DNA of 64,000 nucleotides. Origin: Melanocharis versteri (taxonomy: Eukaryota > Chordata > Aves > Passeriformes > Melanocharitidae). The translations under genes and the position numbers were made by a program. The first letter of the stretch is position 1. Each line of letters starts with the position of its first letter. The stretch is taken from assembly GCA_013397845.1 (NCBI GenBank), contig VZTG01009145.1:191974-255973 (forward strand), in the 5' to 3' direction. This document shows positions 33,346 through 45,300 of the stretch, in pieces. The notes under the pieces were generated by a model, which was not told where the DNA came from, made no database searches, and saw only the letters and a list, made by a program, of their open reading frames with translations.

Positions 33346-36300
33346 TAAAGTACAGACCATGCCTTTGTCTTGGCCCCTTCTTGGCTGGATGTGAAGCTTC
33401 AAAGGCATTTTCCATGCTGGATTCTTCAAACACTGGGCAAGCGTTGAAAGACACAAGGATAACTCTGCCTGATGTCAACACCACTTGCTTTTTGTGTGAT
33501 GTACCAGTGAGAAAACCGAGGTGCAGAGGGGAGAGGCACCTGCTGCAGAAGTGTGTTAGAAAACAGAGAGTTTCTGGGGGTTTGGGGCAGGGTTTCTTTT
33601 TTTGTAGAGGAGCACAAGGCCACAAGTCCCTGCAGCGCTGGCTCCAGATGGCCACCTCACCCTGCTCTGGGGAGCGCAGGCTCTTTGAGGCAGACCACAG
33701 ACCCACGCTTAAAAAGAAATTCCTTAATTGACTTAAAGACAGAGAAATGAAAACAACAAGTAGAGGTTCCTCTTCATCCAGCCTGCTTTCCTCAGGGGTT
33801 GCTTTTGAAGTGTCTGTTCAAACATACCTCAGGTGTGGGGAGCTAAATGGATGGAAACAAGTGTCCTTTGGTCCCATGAGTCCACCCTCATTGCTGAAGC
33901 TGTCCCAGCTCCTCAGATGAGAGAGAAGCTTAATGAGTTCAGCTTCTTGCTTCTTTCCTTGCCTCCTCCCCTCCCTGCTGAAAGCAGGTAAGGCTGTATT
34001 GTGAAACATAACTGTGGATATCAGCCCCATCCGTACTTCCCTTCCTTCCCACTTTCTCAGCTGAAAGGCCTCCCTGCCTTCATCCTGCATCCTACATCCC
34101 TTTGCTTCCTTCAAGGAGCAGCCTGTGCTGCTCTTGAGCCTGTTTCAAATGGAACTTGGAGAGAGCTGACCAAAACTTCTTCCAAGGATCTCCATGCCCA
34201 GATCTGTGAGCTCCTCCCGTGGTACCCTGGCAGCTGGGGTGAGGGACACATCAGCAGGTTTCCCCTGGGATCCTTTTCTCTCCCAAGAGAAGCTGGGCTC
34301 CTGTGTTGTGGGATCTTTATTCAGCTGTGCTAACCCAACTCATGCCCAGAGCTTTTGTTAGTGGAGCTGGGGTGATGGAAGCCCTCTATAAGCTCCTGGT
34401 TGGGTCCTGGCACTGGTCTCGTTCTGGAGATTTGGCCCTCATCCTGTTCAGGGTGTGGCAGCTGTCCTAGAAAGGGCACAGCAATCCTGAATATCTCCTG
34501 GGCTGGTGTAAACCTCCTCACTAGCACTGAAGGACCTGGTGAGATGTAGATGAGCTGGAAACTCGTTTGCAGCTCTCAGATGATGTTTGCAGGCAGAGCT
34601 GGCTCTGCTCCTCTGGGGCCAGGCACCGATGCCTGGGTGCTCAGAGGTCCTGGGAGCCTTCTGGATCTCAGGATCAGATTCCCCCCACACACATACACAC
34701 ACCCTTCAATAGCTGTAATAAACCATATGCCCCTGTTATTTAAACAGAATAAATTTTAAAATGGAAAAGCCTCCAGGAGCATCTGGAAGTTCAGCACCTG
34801 TGGAAAATCAGCAGCTGAAGGAGCTGTGTGTGAAGTGAGAGTGGGGAGAAGAGCCCATAAAGGGCTCAGTGGAAAAAGAGGTGTGTCTGGAAGTCTTTCA
34901 TCTTCCCATTGCAGTGTTCAGATGCGACTCCAGCTGCTTTCTATTCTGGGATGCAGGGAAGTGTGTGCTCCCACACGTGGCTATTGCAGCTCAGAAAGAG
35001 CAGCTCCGGATTGACCCAAAGGTTTGGAAATCATTCTGCTATACTGTAAGAGGAATTCAGAGGGTGGTGAAAGTGCATTGCCAGGACTTGAGATATTCAC
35101 ATTTCATTTCTGGATTTGTCTTGGACTTAGATGTCTGTCAGTGCTTTGATTGCTGTCTAGTCCCCACAGAAGGAGAATCCAAGGCTCTCCAAAACACCAC
35201 TGTTTGCTGCAGGCACAGAGCTGCACAGATACACACAGGGACGTCTGTACAGGTGTGAAGCCCTATTCTTTTTGGGTGATGATGGTGTTTCTTAGGTTGC
35301 AGTGGGAAAATCCGTCCCAGTTCTGTCTGGAATCCCACCAGATACTTTGTGGAAAAAGGGAATGTGGCAGGCAGGCAGGTGTTGCAAGTTGAGGAGGACA
35401 CAGCCATCTCTCTGTATTCACGAGAGACCAAATGGACACTGGAATTCCTTTGCTTCAGGGGGGTCTTGTCCCTGTTCTCTCCTGGCTAATCCAGACAACT
35501 GGCATCCCAGATTCTCCTTGTTTCAGGTCCCTGAAAAGTTAAGAAGTTTATTTTCTGTCCTTCTGGACTGTGAACTCTCCAGAGTCAACAATAAATTCAC
35601 TTATGAGCTCACGGTGCAGATAGGAACATCCCACTTGTGCTGCATTGCTGGATGCTCACTAACCCTGTGTCCCATCCCAGACACTTCTGCCCAAACCTTC
35701 AACCCCCTCCTGAGGCTGAAGGGCTGAGGCATGACCCCTCTGGAGCAGGGGACACTGAGAGGTGGCAGTTAGCAGCCCCGAGAGTGGGGGACAAGCAGTG
35801 GTGGCTGGCTGGCTCACACGGTGCTTGCCAGCATCCCAGGTGGGCAGGCAGGGATCTCTTGCAGCCTGAGTTGCTGATGGTTTTCCCCCCAGGAGTGATG
35901 CATATCCCACTTGACTGCCAGGCCCTCCTCTCTCCCGGTGTGGTTCACCAGCTTTGACAGGAAGGGCCAACCCCGCTGCAGGCTTTCACCATTTGTCACA
36001 ATAAATTGCTTCTTCCTCCTCCTGCGTGGGGGAGATGCTGGTTCGTTTGCCCTGAGTCTGAACAGCACCTGAGGCAGCTTCTTCCCCTCCTTGCTCTTCC
36101 TCCCCCCAAGCCTGCAAGGAGAGCAGAGCCTGCTGCAGCTGGCAACAGGCTCCCCAAAGCTTGCCTGATGCAGCAACGAATTTTGTGTGCTCTTGCATTC
36201 AGCTGCTTGACCTGACCTGACCTGGGAAGGGGAACAGAGCTGGAGAAGGTGCAGATGCTCCGGGAGCAGGAAAGGCAGGAGCCATCTGTGAGGCTGGTGG

Positions 36301-39300
36301 GGTTTGCTGCTGTCCAGAGCCCCTGCTGTCCGTGGTGGCCCCTCTCCAGCCCAGGTCAGTACAGCAGGAGGGCCGTGGCTCCAGCACAGCAGCTGCACCA
36401 GGCCTTGGTGTGTCTTTTCCAGCACCTGGCAGGGAGTGTGAGTGCACTTGGGAGTTGTGTATGGAGCCAAGGACTCAGTGGAGAGTGTGTGTGTTTGTAC
36501 GTGTACAAACTGCAGTACCCAGTTCAGCTGGGACTCTGCTCTGTGCACCAATATCTGCTGGGTTCAGTGTTCTTTGGACAGGGGTCCTGATATAGGAGAG
36601 GGGCCATTCAGGTTTGCCCTCTGCCTTCTGACCTTCTGTCACCACAGGAGATGGTGACGTGCCCAGGCATGGGAGGTAGCAGGGTGTGCTTTTGGTGGCA
36701 GTGGCTCTGGGGGAGCCTCCATCCTCGCCTGTCCCTCTCTGCTGGGTGACATTTGTAGCGTAGCTGCAGTGGCTTCGTTGCTGTGCCCTGATCAACCACA
36801 CACTGAACTCCAGGGATGCCGGGAGCTGCCAGAGTTCCTCTCTCTTCCTCTGTCCCCTGGCAGTCTGTCTTCCTCTCTGCAGATCGGTGCAAAGCTTGTT
36901 GGCTGAGATATTAAGCATGAGCTGCTTTCCTGAGGTCCAGGACTGGCTTAGCTCTTCATTAAGGCCTGTTAATCATCCTGAGGAGCCTGACAGCTGCTGG
37001 CCATGGAGCACAGGGCCCTGCTGCCTTCCAGCTCTCCGGGATGGTCCTGCCCGGGGTGCCCCAGTGTCGCTGGCAGCCACGGGAAAGGCACTGCCTGCTC
37101 TGGCATGGGACAGTGCCACTGCAGAGCTTGGCCTGAGAACTTCCCTCGCTCACAGGAAGAGTTCTCAGCAGCAGCTCTGCCAGGAGCTGGGATGGTGGCC
37201 AAGTTAAAGCCCTGGGAGAGGAGGAAGAGGAAGCTGGGGGCTCTGCTTCCCCCTGCCAGGCTGCAGCCTTGCTCTCCTTAGTCTCAGACCTCATGGAAAC
37301 ACGAGTCTTTCTCTCTCCCTCCATCCCAAATGGTACCAAGCTCTTACTACTGTTGGTTTTTGTCTTAATTGCACCTTGGAGCTATGCCTTGATTTATTTT
37401 ATCAGGGAGAATTTGGGGAAAAAGATGGTTGTTTCTGAAGCAAGTAGCAGCCTGCCCAATGTAGGGCTGGAAACTGGTGGGACAAAAGGAGAGAGGGGCT
37501 TGGCAGTGTGCTCCCACCTCCTTCCCTGTGGCTGTGCCTGTGTCACGATAGCTCCCAGCATCCCACAACCCCTGCGGGGCCATGCCAGGGGCAGGCAGCC
37601 ACCTCCACACTCGTGTGGCATCCCCCAGCAGCGCAGGGCCTCAAAGGCAGCAAATGGCTTTGAATTTCCTTCTCATGCTGGGAAGAAGGGATTTAATTTA
37701 CTCTCCGAAGGTACAGGGTGGTGTTTTGGAGCTGAGCTGGTGGTGCTGGCTGTGAGAGTGAGGTGGGGGTGTGGAGTTGCTCACAGAGCATCACCTGCAG
37801 CTCCTCAAACTTGTCCCATGCCTCTCTCTCCAGACATGAGACATCCAAAGAGATGTCCTCTACTCCATTCCCTCCCGCCTTTCATCTGAAATCCTTCCAT
37901 TTTGAGCTCTTCTGGCCATCCCTCCCACTCTTCCTACTCAAGATTCTGTTGGGTTTTTAAATTAAAACCTGCCATGATTTGAAATGAATTAGTGTAGCGA
38001 TAGTATTAAAGAACATCATCTTCCCAGCTGTTCCTCCCCAGCATCTTGCTAGTCCTAGAGCTGGTGCACTGCTTATAAATCCTCTCCCTGCTGTTCTTGA
38101 TATTCTCTGATGGCTATAAATCTTACACTCTCCTAACGTCAGAGGAGGCTTGGAGATCTGTGTTCCCATCCCTGGGTGATGTGATCTGCTCACATGTTCA
38201 GTGCTTCCTCTGTTTTAGGTGCTCATGAATTTTGCTGGACAACTTTATTTTATGTGGGAAACTTTCTGCTCAGACCACAGATGGAGTGTAATTATAAAAA
38301 CCATACGGGGTAGCTGATCCAATTTTTACCAGGCTTTCTAAAGAACAAAACTACATTTCTCAAAGTGTTTTCTTGCTCCTACTGTGCAAGAAGCTGAAGC
38401 TACAAGTATCCAACAGAACTTGGGGCCATCAGTCTTCTAGGATTCAGGCCTTTTATTGACAAAAAAAGGTAAAATTCCTGAATTTTTGTGTTGCATTTGC
38501 TGGAGGACTATGGGCTTTTTTCCCCTGAAAAAGCATCTTTTTTGGGAGCTGCAGGCACGCTGAAGGACTCATGGATGTTGTGGTAGAACCAGAGGTCCTT
38601 TGTGCTTTCCACACCCAAGTTACACCAATTTCATGCCACTGTGACAAACCCCTGTAAAACTGCTGTACCTTCCTTCTGTATTTGCTCTTGAGAGGGTTCA
38701 AATATCCATTATATGTAGATTTTGGTCAAAGTCAGTGTTGTGTAGTCAAAACAAGGCTGTTCAGTTCATCACCTCCTCAAACCAAATCAATGTATTTATG
38801 GCCATAGTACGATGCTGGCCTGAGGTAAGGACAAAAATTTTCTCCCCCTGCTATAATATTTGGGTGCAAATGGAGCTCAGTGTTTTTTGCTTTTAATTTC
38901 CCCAGACACACAAAGAACTGGGGAAATTAGGTACAGAAAAGGTAAATAAAGTCATTGAGTAAGAGGAATGATGGCAGCAGTAGCGCTGTGCTAAATTGGT
39001 TTCTTTGAAGTAAAGTGTGATTGCAACTGCAGAAATTTCCCCTGCTTGCATGCAGGGAGGCAAGATGAGGTTATTAATTATAACAGCAGGCTGGAATTGA
39101 TCTTAATGAGAAATAGTGCAGCTTGGGAGGAGCTAGGGCTCTGCTGGTGGCTGTCTCCAGGGCTGGGGCTCCAGAAGGACCTTCCTGGGCCTTTCTCCTG
39201 CCAGCCTTGCTGCTCCAAAGCCTGTCCCACGATGATCCCGTGCTACTGAGTGCCTCCATCCTGGGTTTTGAAGAGGTCACATTGCTGTTGGCCATCTCAT

Positions 39301-40164
39301 CTGGACCCTGCATCTCAATGACCTTGGACAGGTGCAGGAGATGCTGCTTTAGGCTGAGAGACCTCATCAAAAGCTCGTGAGTCCAGAGCTTGCAAAACTT
39401 CCAAGCAAAGCTAGAACTTGGACTTTGCTGACCTCCTTGGAATGCTCAGTCTGCCTCCTCCTTTTGTATCCCCAGGGATTGTTATTGTTGCCCTGGCAGA
39501 CACATGGGAAACCTGCTCATTAGCCGAGGAGCCTTTGGGAATGGTCTTGTCCCAGCGTGCCTGTGCTCTGCCAGCCAAACTGGTTTTCTTCTGAGAGCTC
39601 ATTTCTTACAACACTGCAGCAATTAAGGTATATTAAAGGCTAATCATGCACAGCCTGTTTTTCTCACAAGACAAGCCTTCCAGATTCTGATTATGCTTTG
39701 ATGAAGAATGATGAGAGTCTCTTGTCTCCTGTGCATCAGTTTAGGGTAATGCTCCCTGTGTGTCCCTAGGCTCGGAGGGAAGCCAGTGTTGTGCTCCTTC
39801 CAGGTGTGTGTCACTTGGCATTTCTGCAGCAACACCAGTAACTTCAGATGGGCAGATCCCTCCAAAGACTCTGCCCCTTCCCTCCCTTTTCCTGAACAAA
39901 ACCCAGGGATTTCAGCCATGAAGACTCTGCAAGCAATGACAATCTCCTCAACTTCCCTTCTCTATCAAAGCCAGACTTTGGTGTGTGTCACAGGAGCTTT
40001 CAGCCTGTCCCAGCTGTGCTTCTGCCCTCCTCCTGTTTCCCACCGCACTCTGAACACATTCCTTGGTGTCTCTTCATGGCTGGTGGAGGATAAAGGATTG
40101 TGTTCTCTGTCCCACTTGCACCCCTTTCAAGCACTTGTATTTACAGAGCACTGCCTTGGAGTTG

Positions 40165-40283
40165 CCCAGTGCTCTCAGGGATGCACAGGGTGGGATCACT
40201 GGAGTGTCCTGTGCAGGGCCAGGAGTTGGACTGGATGATCCTTGAGGGTCCCTTCCAGCTCAGGACATTCTGTGATTCTATGA
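40165..40283 (+). mobile_element. CR1 LINE 3' end
   Basis: 'gtcctgtgcagggccaggag', then 'ttggactggatgatccttga' and a terminal 'cattctgtgattctatga'. The end octamers are well preserved. Confidence 0.92.
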
Positions 40284-41554
40284 AGTCCTTTCTTGCCTGT
40301 CTCACAGCAAGATGTCCCCTTTCACCCTTCACATCTGACAGGCAATCCCTGTTTTTGGGGAGGTGACAAGAGAGTAAATTGCAGGGACAGCTGCAGTTTG
40401 AGAGCATGTTCTGTGGCTTTTTTGGCTGCCAGAAAACTCCTGTGCTGAGTGCACTCTGTGCAGCTGGGCCAGTGTTTTTTCTCTCAGACCTCTCATTAGC
40501 AGAGTTCAGCTTTCCCCTGGGAACTTCTCATTAAAACTCCCAGCCTCTTCTCTCCCTGGCCTTCAGAGCACATCTGAGCTGCCGGAGCTGTGTCCAGTGT
40601 GGGAAAAGAAGAAACTAAATAGAAACTGTGCAAGAACTCTCTAGAGGTTTGGTGCAGTGGGGCCAAGAATTTCCCAGGAACTGGAGTGTGTCATCAGCTT
40701 GGGAAACTCTTCATGTCTGTCTGAGCCTCTTGGCACATTCTAGGGAGGGTTGTGTGGTGTTGCTGGGTCTTTGATGGCCCCACTCACCATCAAGTGCTCA
40801 CCCTTGCAGAATTAGACCTTTTTTTCCCTCCCTTCTGCTTTGATGAGGGATTTTCGCCTGCCACCATTGCTTTATTAAACAGGACAAATCCAGTTGTCCT
40901 GTTTCAATTCACTGCAGGTTATTACCAGTATAAAATGCCATTTTCTGCATAAATGTGATTGTCCTGCCCCAGTGAATGGTCAGGAGTGCTGGTACTGGAC
41001 TGGGAGCAGGGAACCTCCAGAAAGAAGGGATATCCTGGCCACAGGAGAGTTTGTCATGGAAGGGGACCAGGCTGTTCCCTTGGCTAATTTTCCATCCCCG
41101 ACCTAGGCTGTGTTTCTGGGAACTCGTTGACAGTTTGTCCTGGATTGACACTAAAGAGTGAGAGCAGATATAAATATATGATAAAGCTATGGAGTGCTCA
41201 AAAATTAATATTTCAGGATCAAGAAGTCTTTATTTCCTCAAGTGCTTCAACAAAAGGAGGAATTTGTGTAGTTGTAGTTGTTGTGGTTCCCTTCCACCAA
41301 CTGAAGGGACAAAGGGAGCTCAGGTCTGGTCCTGGATGAAGGAGATACCTGGTGTCAGAGGTTGCATGAAGAAAGTGGTGACCTTTTTGGAACTGTTTTT
41401 GGTGTTGAGGCTCTGAGATGGTCAGGGTGCTGGAGTGTGAATCCTGCAAGGAGAGGGGGAGGCAGCTGGGCTCAGTCGAGAATTCAACACAAGAAAGATG
41501 TTGCCCTGCTGGAGTGAGTCCAGAGGAGCCCGCTGAGTTGTTCACTTAGAGCTG

Positions 41555-41972
41555 GAGCCCCTCTGCTCTGGAGCCAGGCTGGCAGAGCTGGGGGTGTTCA
41601 CCTGGAGAGGAGAAGGCTCCAGGGAGAGCTCAGAGCCCCTTCCAGGGCCTAAAGGGGCTCCAGGAGAGCTGGAGAGGGACTTGGGAAGTGTGAATCAGGG
41701 ACAAGATAAGGGGGAATGGCTTCCCACTGCCAGAGGAAAGGGATAGATGGGATATTGGGAGGGAATTGTTCCTTGTGAGGGTGGGGAGGCCCTGGCACAG
41801 GGTGCCCAGAGAAGCTGTGACTGCCCCTGGATCCCTGGCAGTGTCTAAGGCCAGGTTAGACGGGGCTTGGAGCAGCCTGGAACAGTGGAAAGTGTCCCTG
41901 CCCATGGCAGGGAGGGGAACTGTCTGATCTTTAAAGTCCCTTCCAACCCAAACTATTCCATGATTCCATGAT
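41555..41972 (+). mobile_element. CR1 LINE 3' fragment (~420 bp)
   Basis: It begins 'gagcccctctgctctggagc', passes through 'gagctgggggtgttcacctg' and 'cagagaagctgtgactgccc', and ends 'ccatgattccatgatta'. It is nearly the same sequence as the copy at 3285-3683. Confidence 0.95.
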
Positions 41973-42104
41973 TAGTTCCAGCTGGAGAGAAAACATTGAA
42001 GGAGCTCTGCCAGTTCCTAGAGACACGTTATGAGAGATCAGAGCCAGGCTCCTCACAGCAGCACGTGGTGGGGGGGCAGGAAACAACAAACACAGGATGA
42101 AACA

Positions 42105-42332
42105 GGAGAGTATCAGACTGGATATAAGGAGAAGCATTGCTGCCCAAGGACAGTTAGTTAGTGGAGGTCGCTGCCCAGAGAGGTTGTGTAGTCTGCATGC
42201 TTGGAGGTTTTCAAGACCAGACTGTCTAAACCTGCTGCAATCTCTTTAAGAGATTCAACCTGAAGGAGGAGTTGGGGCTGGAGACCCCCCATGAGGTCTT
42301 TCCTGACCTGAGTTATCCTGGGATCCTCCGTT
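42105..42332 (+). mobile_element. Older CR1 LINE fragment, next to a younger one
   Basis: 'agactggatataaggagaag', then 'cagagaggttgtgtagtct' and 'caagaccagactgtctaaa' follow an older, more diverged CR1 3' region. It lies about 130 bases after the younger copy at 41555, in the same orientation. Confidence 0.7.
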
Positions 42333-45300
42333 CTTGCTCCTGTGGAAATGGGGTGCTGCTTTTGCACACACGTGGAGAGGTGCAGCCCCTGGTTTTTGGG
42401 AAGGTTTGTTCCACTGCAGTGGCACCACCTGGCACTGCCTGACTTGGTCACTTTGCTATGGTGCTCCAGGAAAGCGTGGCTGAGTTAGGAGAGGGTCTCT
42501 GCTGTCTCTGCCCTTGCTCAGGGAGAACAGGGCAAAGAGACAGGTCCCTTCTGGTGCTTTATTTTTGTCCGTGTCTCTCCAAGACAGAATATCCTGACTT
42601 GGAAGGGTCCTGGAAGGATGGGGTGAAGGTCACTGGTATTAAAGCCTGTTTTATTTTCTTGTTTCACTTTGGAGGCAGGATTTGGAAGTACTTATGCAAC
42701 CTGCCCTGTTTGGATGATGCCAGCACGGAGCTGGCGACACTTTCCTTTATAGCCTTGGGGGTTCAGAAGTGTGAATCAGAGACTGTTTGTCTCCACTGAT
42801 GCTCCTATAGAAACTTGTACCAAGTGGAAAGTCCCAGCTCCCCGTGTTTCTGTGTTGCTCTGCCAGTATATCTGCTGCAACCTTCCAGGTCCAGCCTCCC
42901 AGCCCTTGCCTGGCTCTGCAAGAGTGAGTCAGCTCAGCCAACAGCATCTCCTCACCCGGGCTTCATGATCCCAACTCACGTGTGCTCCTAACAGGGCACT
43001 GCCAGAGGGATTCTGAGTGCTTCCTGACCTCCTGCACCCCTTCCTGGTGGGCACAGGTGCCTTCTGCTCCTGCTGGCTCTGGAGATGTGGTAGGTCCGTG
43101 TGGGAGAAGGCTCAGCAGTCCTCTCTTAGGTCAGGGGCCGCAGTGCTACTGAAAGAAAATTAAATGGGAAATATTAAATAGAAAGCATGGGGTTGAGGGG
43201 AAGGGATTCACAGCTCAGAGACATTGAGGCAGGGTTTGTTTAGAGTTTTTGGTTATTTTTCTTCCACAAAATTCTGGTGCTTTTTCTTGTATTTGTCAGT
43301 GAGGATTTTGCTGGGATGCATTGTGTGTCAGAGAGCTCGGGGTTTGTGTTGCTGACTAGAACAATTGATTTTTATTTATTTGTTTATTTACTGCAGGAGC
43401 AAAACGAAGCTGTAAGTTTTAAGGCTTTAGCCGGTCTGGAGGAGTTTTGTTTAGAGAAACAGCCTGATTGTGTTGCTGTGTGTGATTGACACAGGCTCCT
43501 CTAATCTTGTTGCCAGTGTGGGCTCTGCAGCAGCGCCCTGGGATCTTTCACTCCGGTGCCCAGGTCACCTCGAGCCATTCTCTGGCAGTGCAGGGTGCTT
43601 CTGCCCAGGGCTGGGTGCCATCTCCTGCCCTGGAGCTCAGCTGCACATCACACAGCCCTGGCACACCACCAGCTCCCTGCCAGCGGGAAAGACGCAAACT
43701 GCAGGTTTTTGGGCACTTCCCGATTTCCTACCCTGTCTTGTTCCTTCCTGTTTTGCCCTGCTTCAGATAAGTCTTGGGTCCCAGATGGTGCCCAAAGGTG
43801 GTGGCCACCCCTGGCCAGTTCAGTGGCTGTGTAGGAGCCAGGGCTCTGCAGCAGCTGGACACACAGGGCTCAGCAAACTCATCGCTCAGCAGAGCCCAGG
43901 GTGGGGATATCACTGTCCTGAAGTGGTTTTGGAAGGTGACCAGCTGGAACCTTCTTAATCCCTTGAGCAGTGAGGTTCCCTGGGACTCATCAGTGTGCTG
44001 AAAGCTGCCTGCTTGGTTGAGTACCTTCTATATTATTTTTTAAGCATGATAACTACAGTGCTACGATTGCCAAGGTAGGGGCACTCCTGCCAACACGGTG
44101 GTGCCTCCTGCCAGCTGATGTCTCCTGCCTTGGTTGGGGAGAGCTGCTGTGGTGGGAAGCACAGCTGTGCGGATCCAGCCCCGTCCACGCTGCTGGAGGT
44201 GTGGGGTTGTACCCTGTTACCCTTTCCTTGCCCCCCAAGCTGCCCTTTTTGCGTGCACCCCAAAAGAGCCTCCAGCAGGTCCCTGCTGCCAGGCTGCGGA
44301 GCGGAAACTGCGTCACCGTGCTCCCTGAGAAGTGTCCACCAGGAAAGCCCTCCCGTGGGTGGGTGGCTGCCAGGTCCCTGGTTTCGGGGGAGTTCCTCTC
44401 CCGCGGGAAGGTGGCAGGCAATGTTTATCTCAGTTGTGTTTGCTGGGGCTGGAGAGTGACTGTGTTAACACGCAGCAGATGGGCCTGGTGAATAGGTGCT
44501 GGAGATAACCCTATTTCCTCATGCAGCCTTGTTGCCTGCTGGGAAAGGAGCCAGCCAGGCTGTTTAAGGAGAAGTGTGGAGTTTGGACAGGCTGAGGGTG
44601 GATTTCTCCTTCAGCTGGTTCAGTTTTGGGAGGAAGTTGTTGCTGTGGGGCAGAGGCTGCTGCCACAACCCACCATGTTCTGGTACGGGTTGGACCATGT
44701 AAAGGCAGGTTCCAGCCTAGTGCTCTCTGGGATCTTCGGACCCTAAATTTAATTCCATTCCAGGCAGGGACTGAAATTGTCCATCAGTCCTAGGCAGGGG
44801 TGTGGGGAATGCAGGCTGCAGGCTGGTGTCCTGCCAGTCACCAGGGCTGGGGGATTGGTGGCTGGGAACCTGGAATTGTGGGGCACAGCTGAAGGTTCAT
44901 GTCCCGTGCCGCCTCTCGTTTCTGTGCGTCTCCCACTCACTACAGGGAAAACCGTGTGGCTGCTGGGCACCACGATGTGCAACAGCAGGCAGGGAAGTCT
45001 CCTGCCAAAGCTTGTCACACTGGTGACCCAGCCACTGCAGGACCTTTGAGGGAAGGGCTGATGGCCCTTCTGGAAGGCTTTTTGGTTTTCCCGAGAAAGT
45101 CAAGTAGGTGGAAATCACAGCAGCAGTGGACAGTGTTGGGGGCCAACTCCTGTGGCATGGGACGAGAAGATGGGACCAGGAGCGGGACAGTGTGACCAGA
45201 GAATGTCACAGCTCCCCAGAGCCATTCCAGGGCACTGCAGTGTCCTGGCTTCCAACTCCCTTCCAGCTGCCTGGAGTCTGGATCTCCTGCCCAGCCAAGC

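Noticed and set aside
35814..36551. 245-codon minus-strand frame in intron 2
   Set aside because: Low-complexity translation, no domain, no promoter or splice sites, and no counterpart I recognise.
37269..37889. 206-codon + frame with a hydrophobic start
   Set aside because: The hydrophobic segment near its start looks like a membrane helix, but the rest is random Pro/Ser/Gly-rich text. No acceptor/donor pair fits CAPN15 phase, and no family is recognised.
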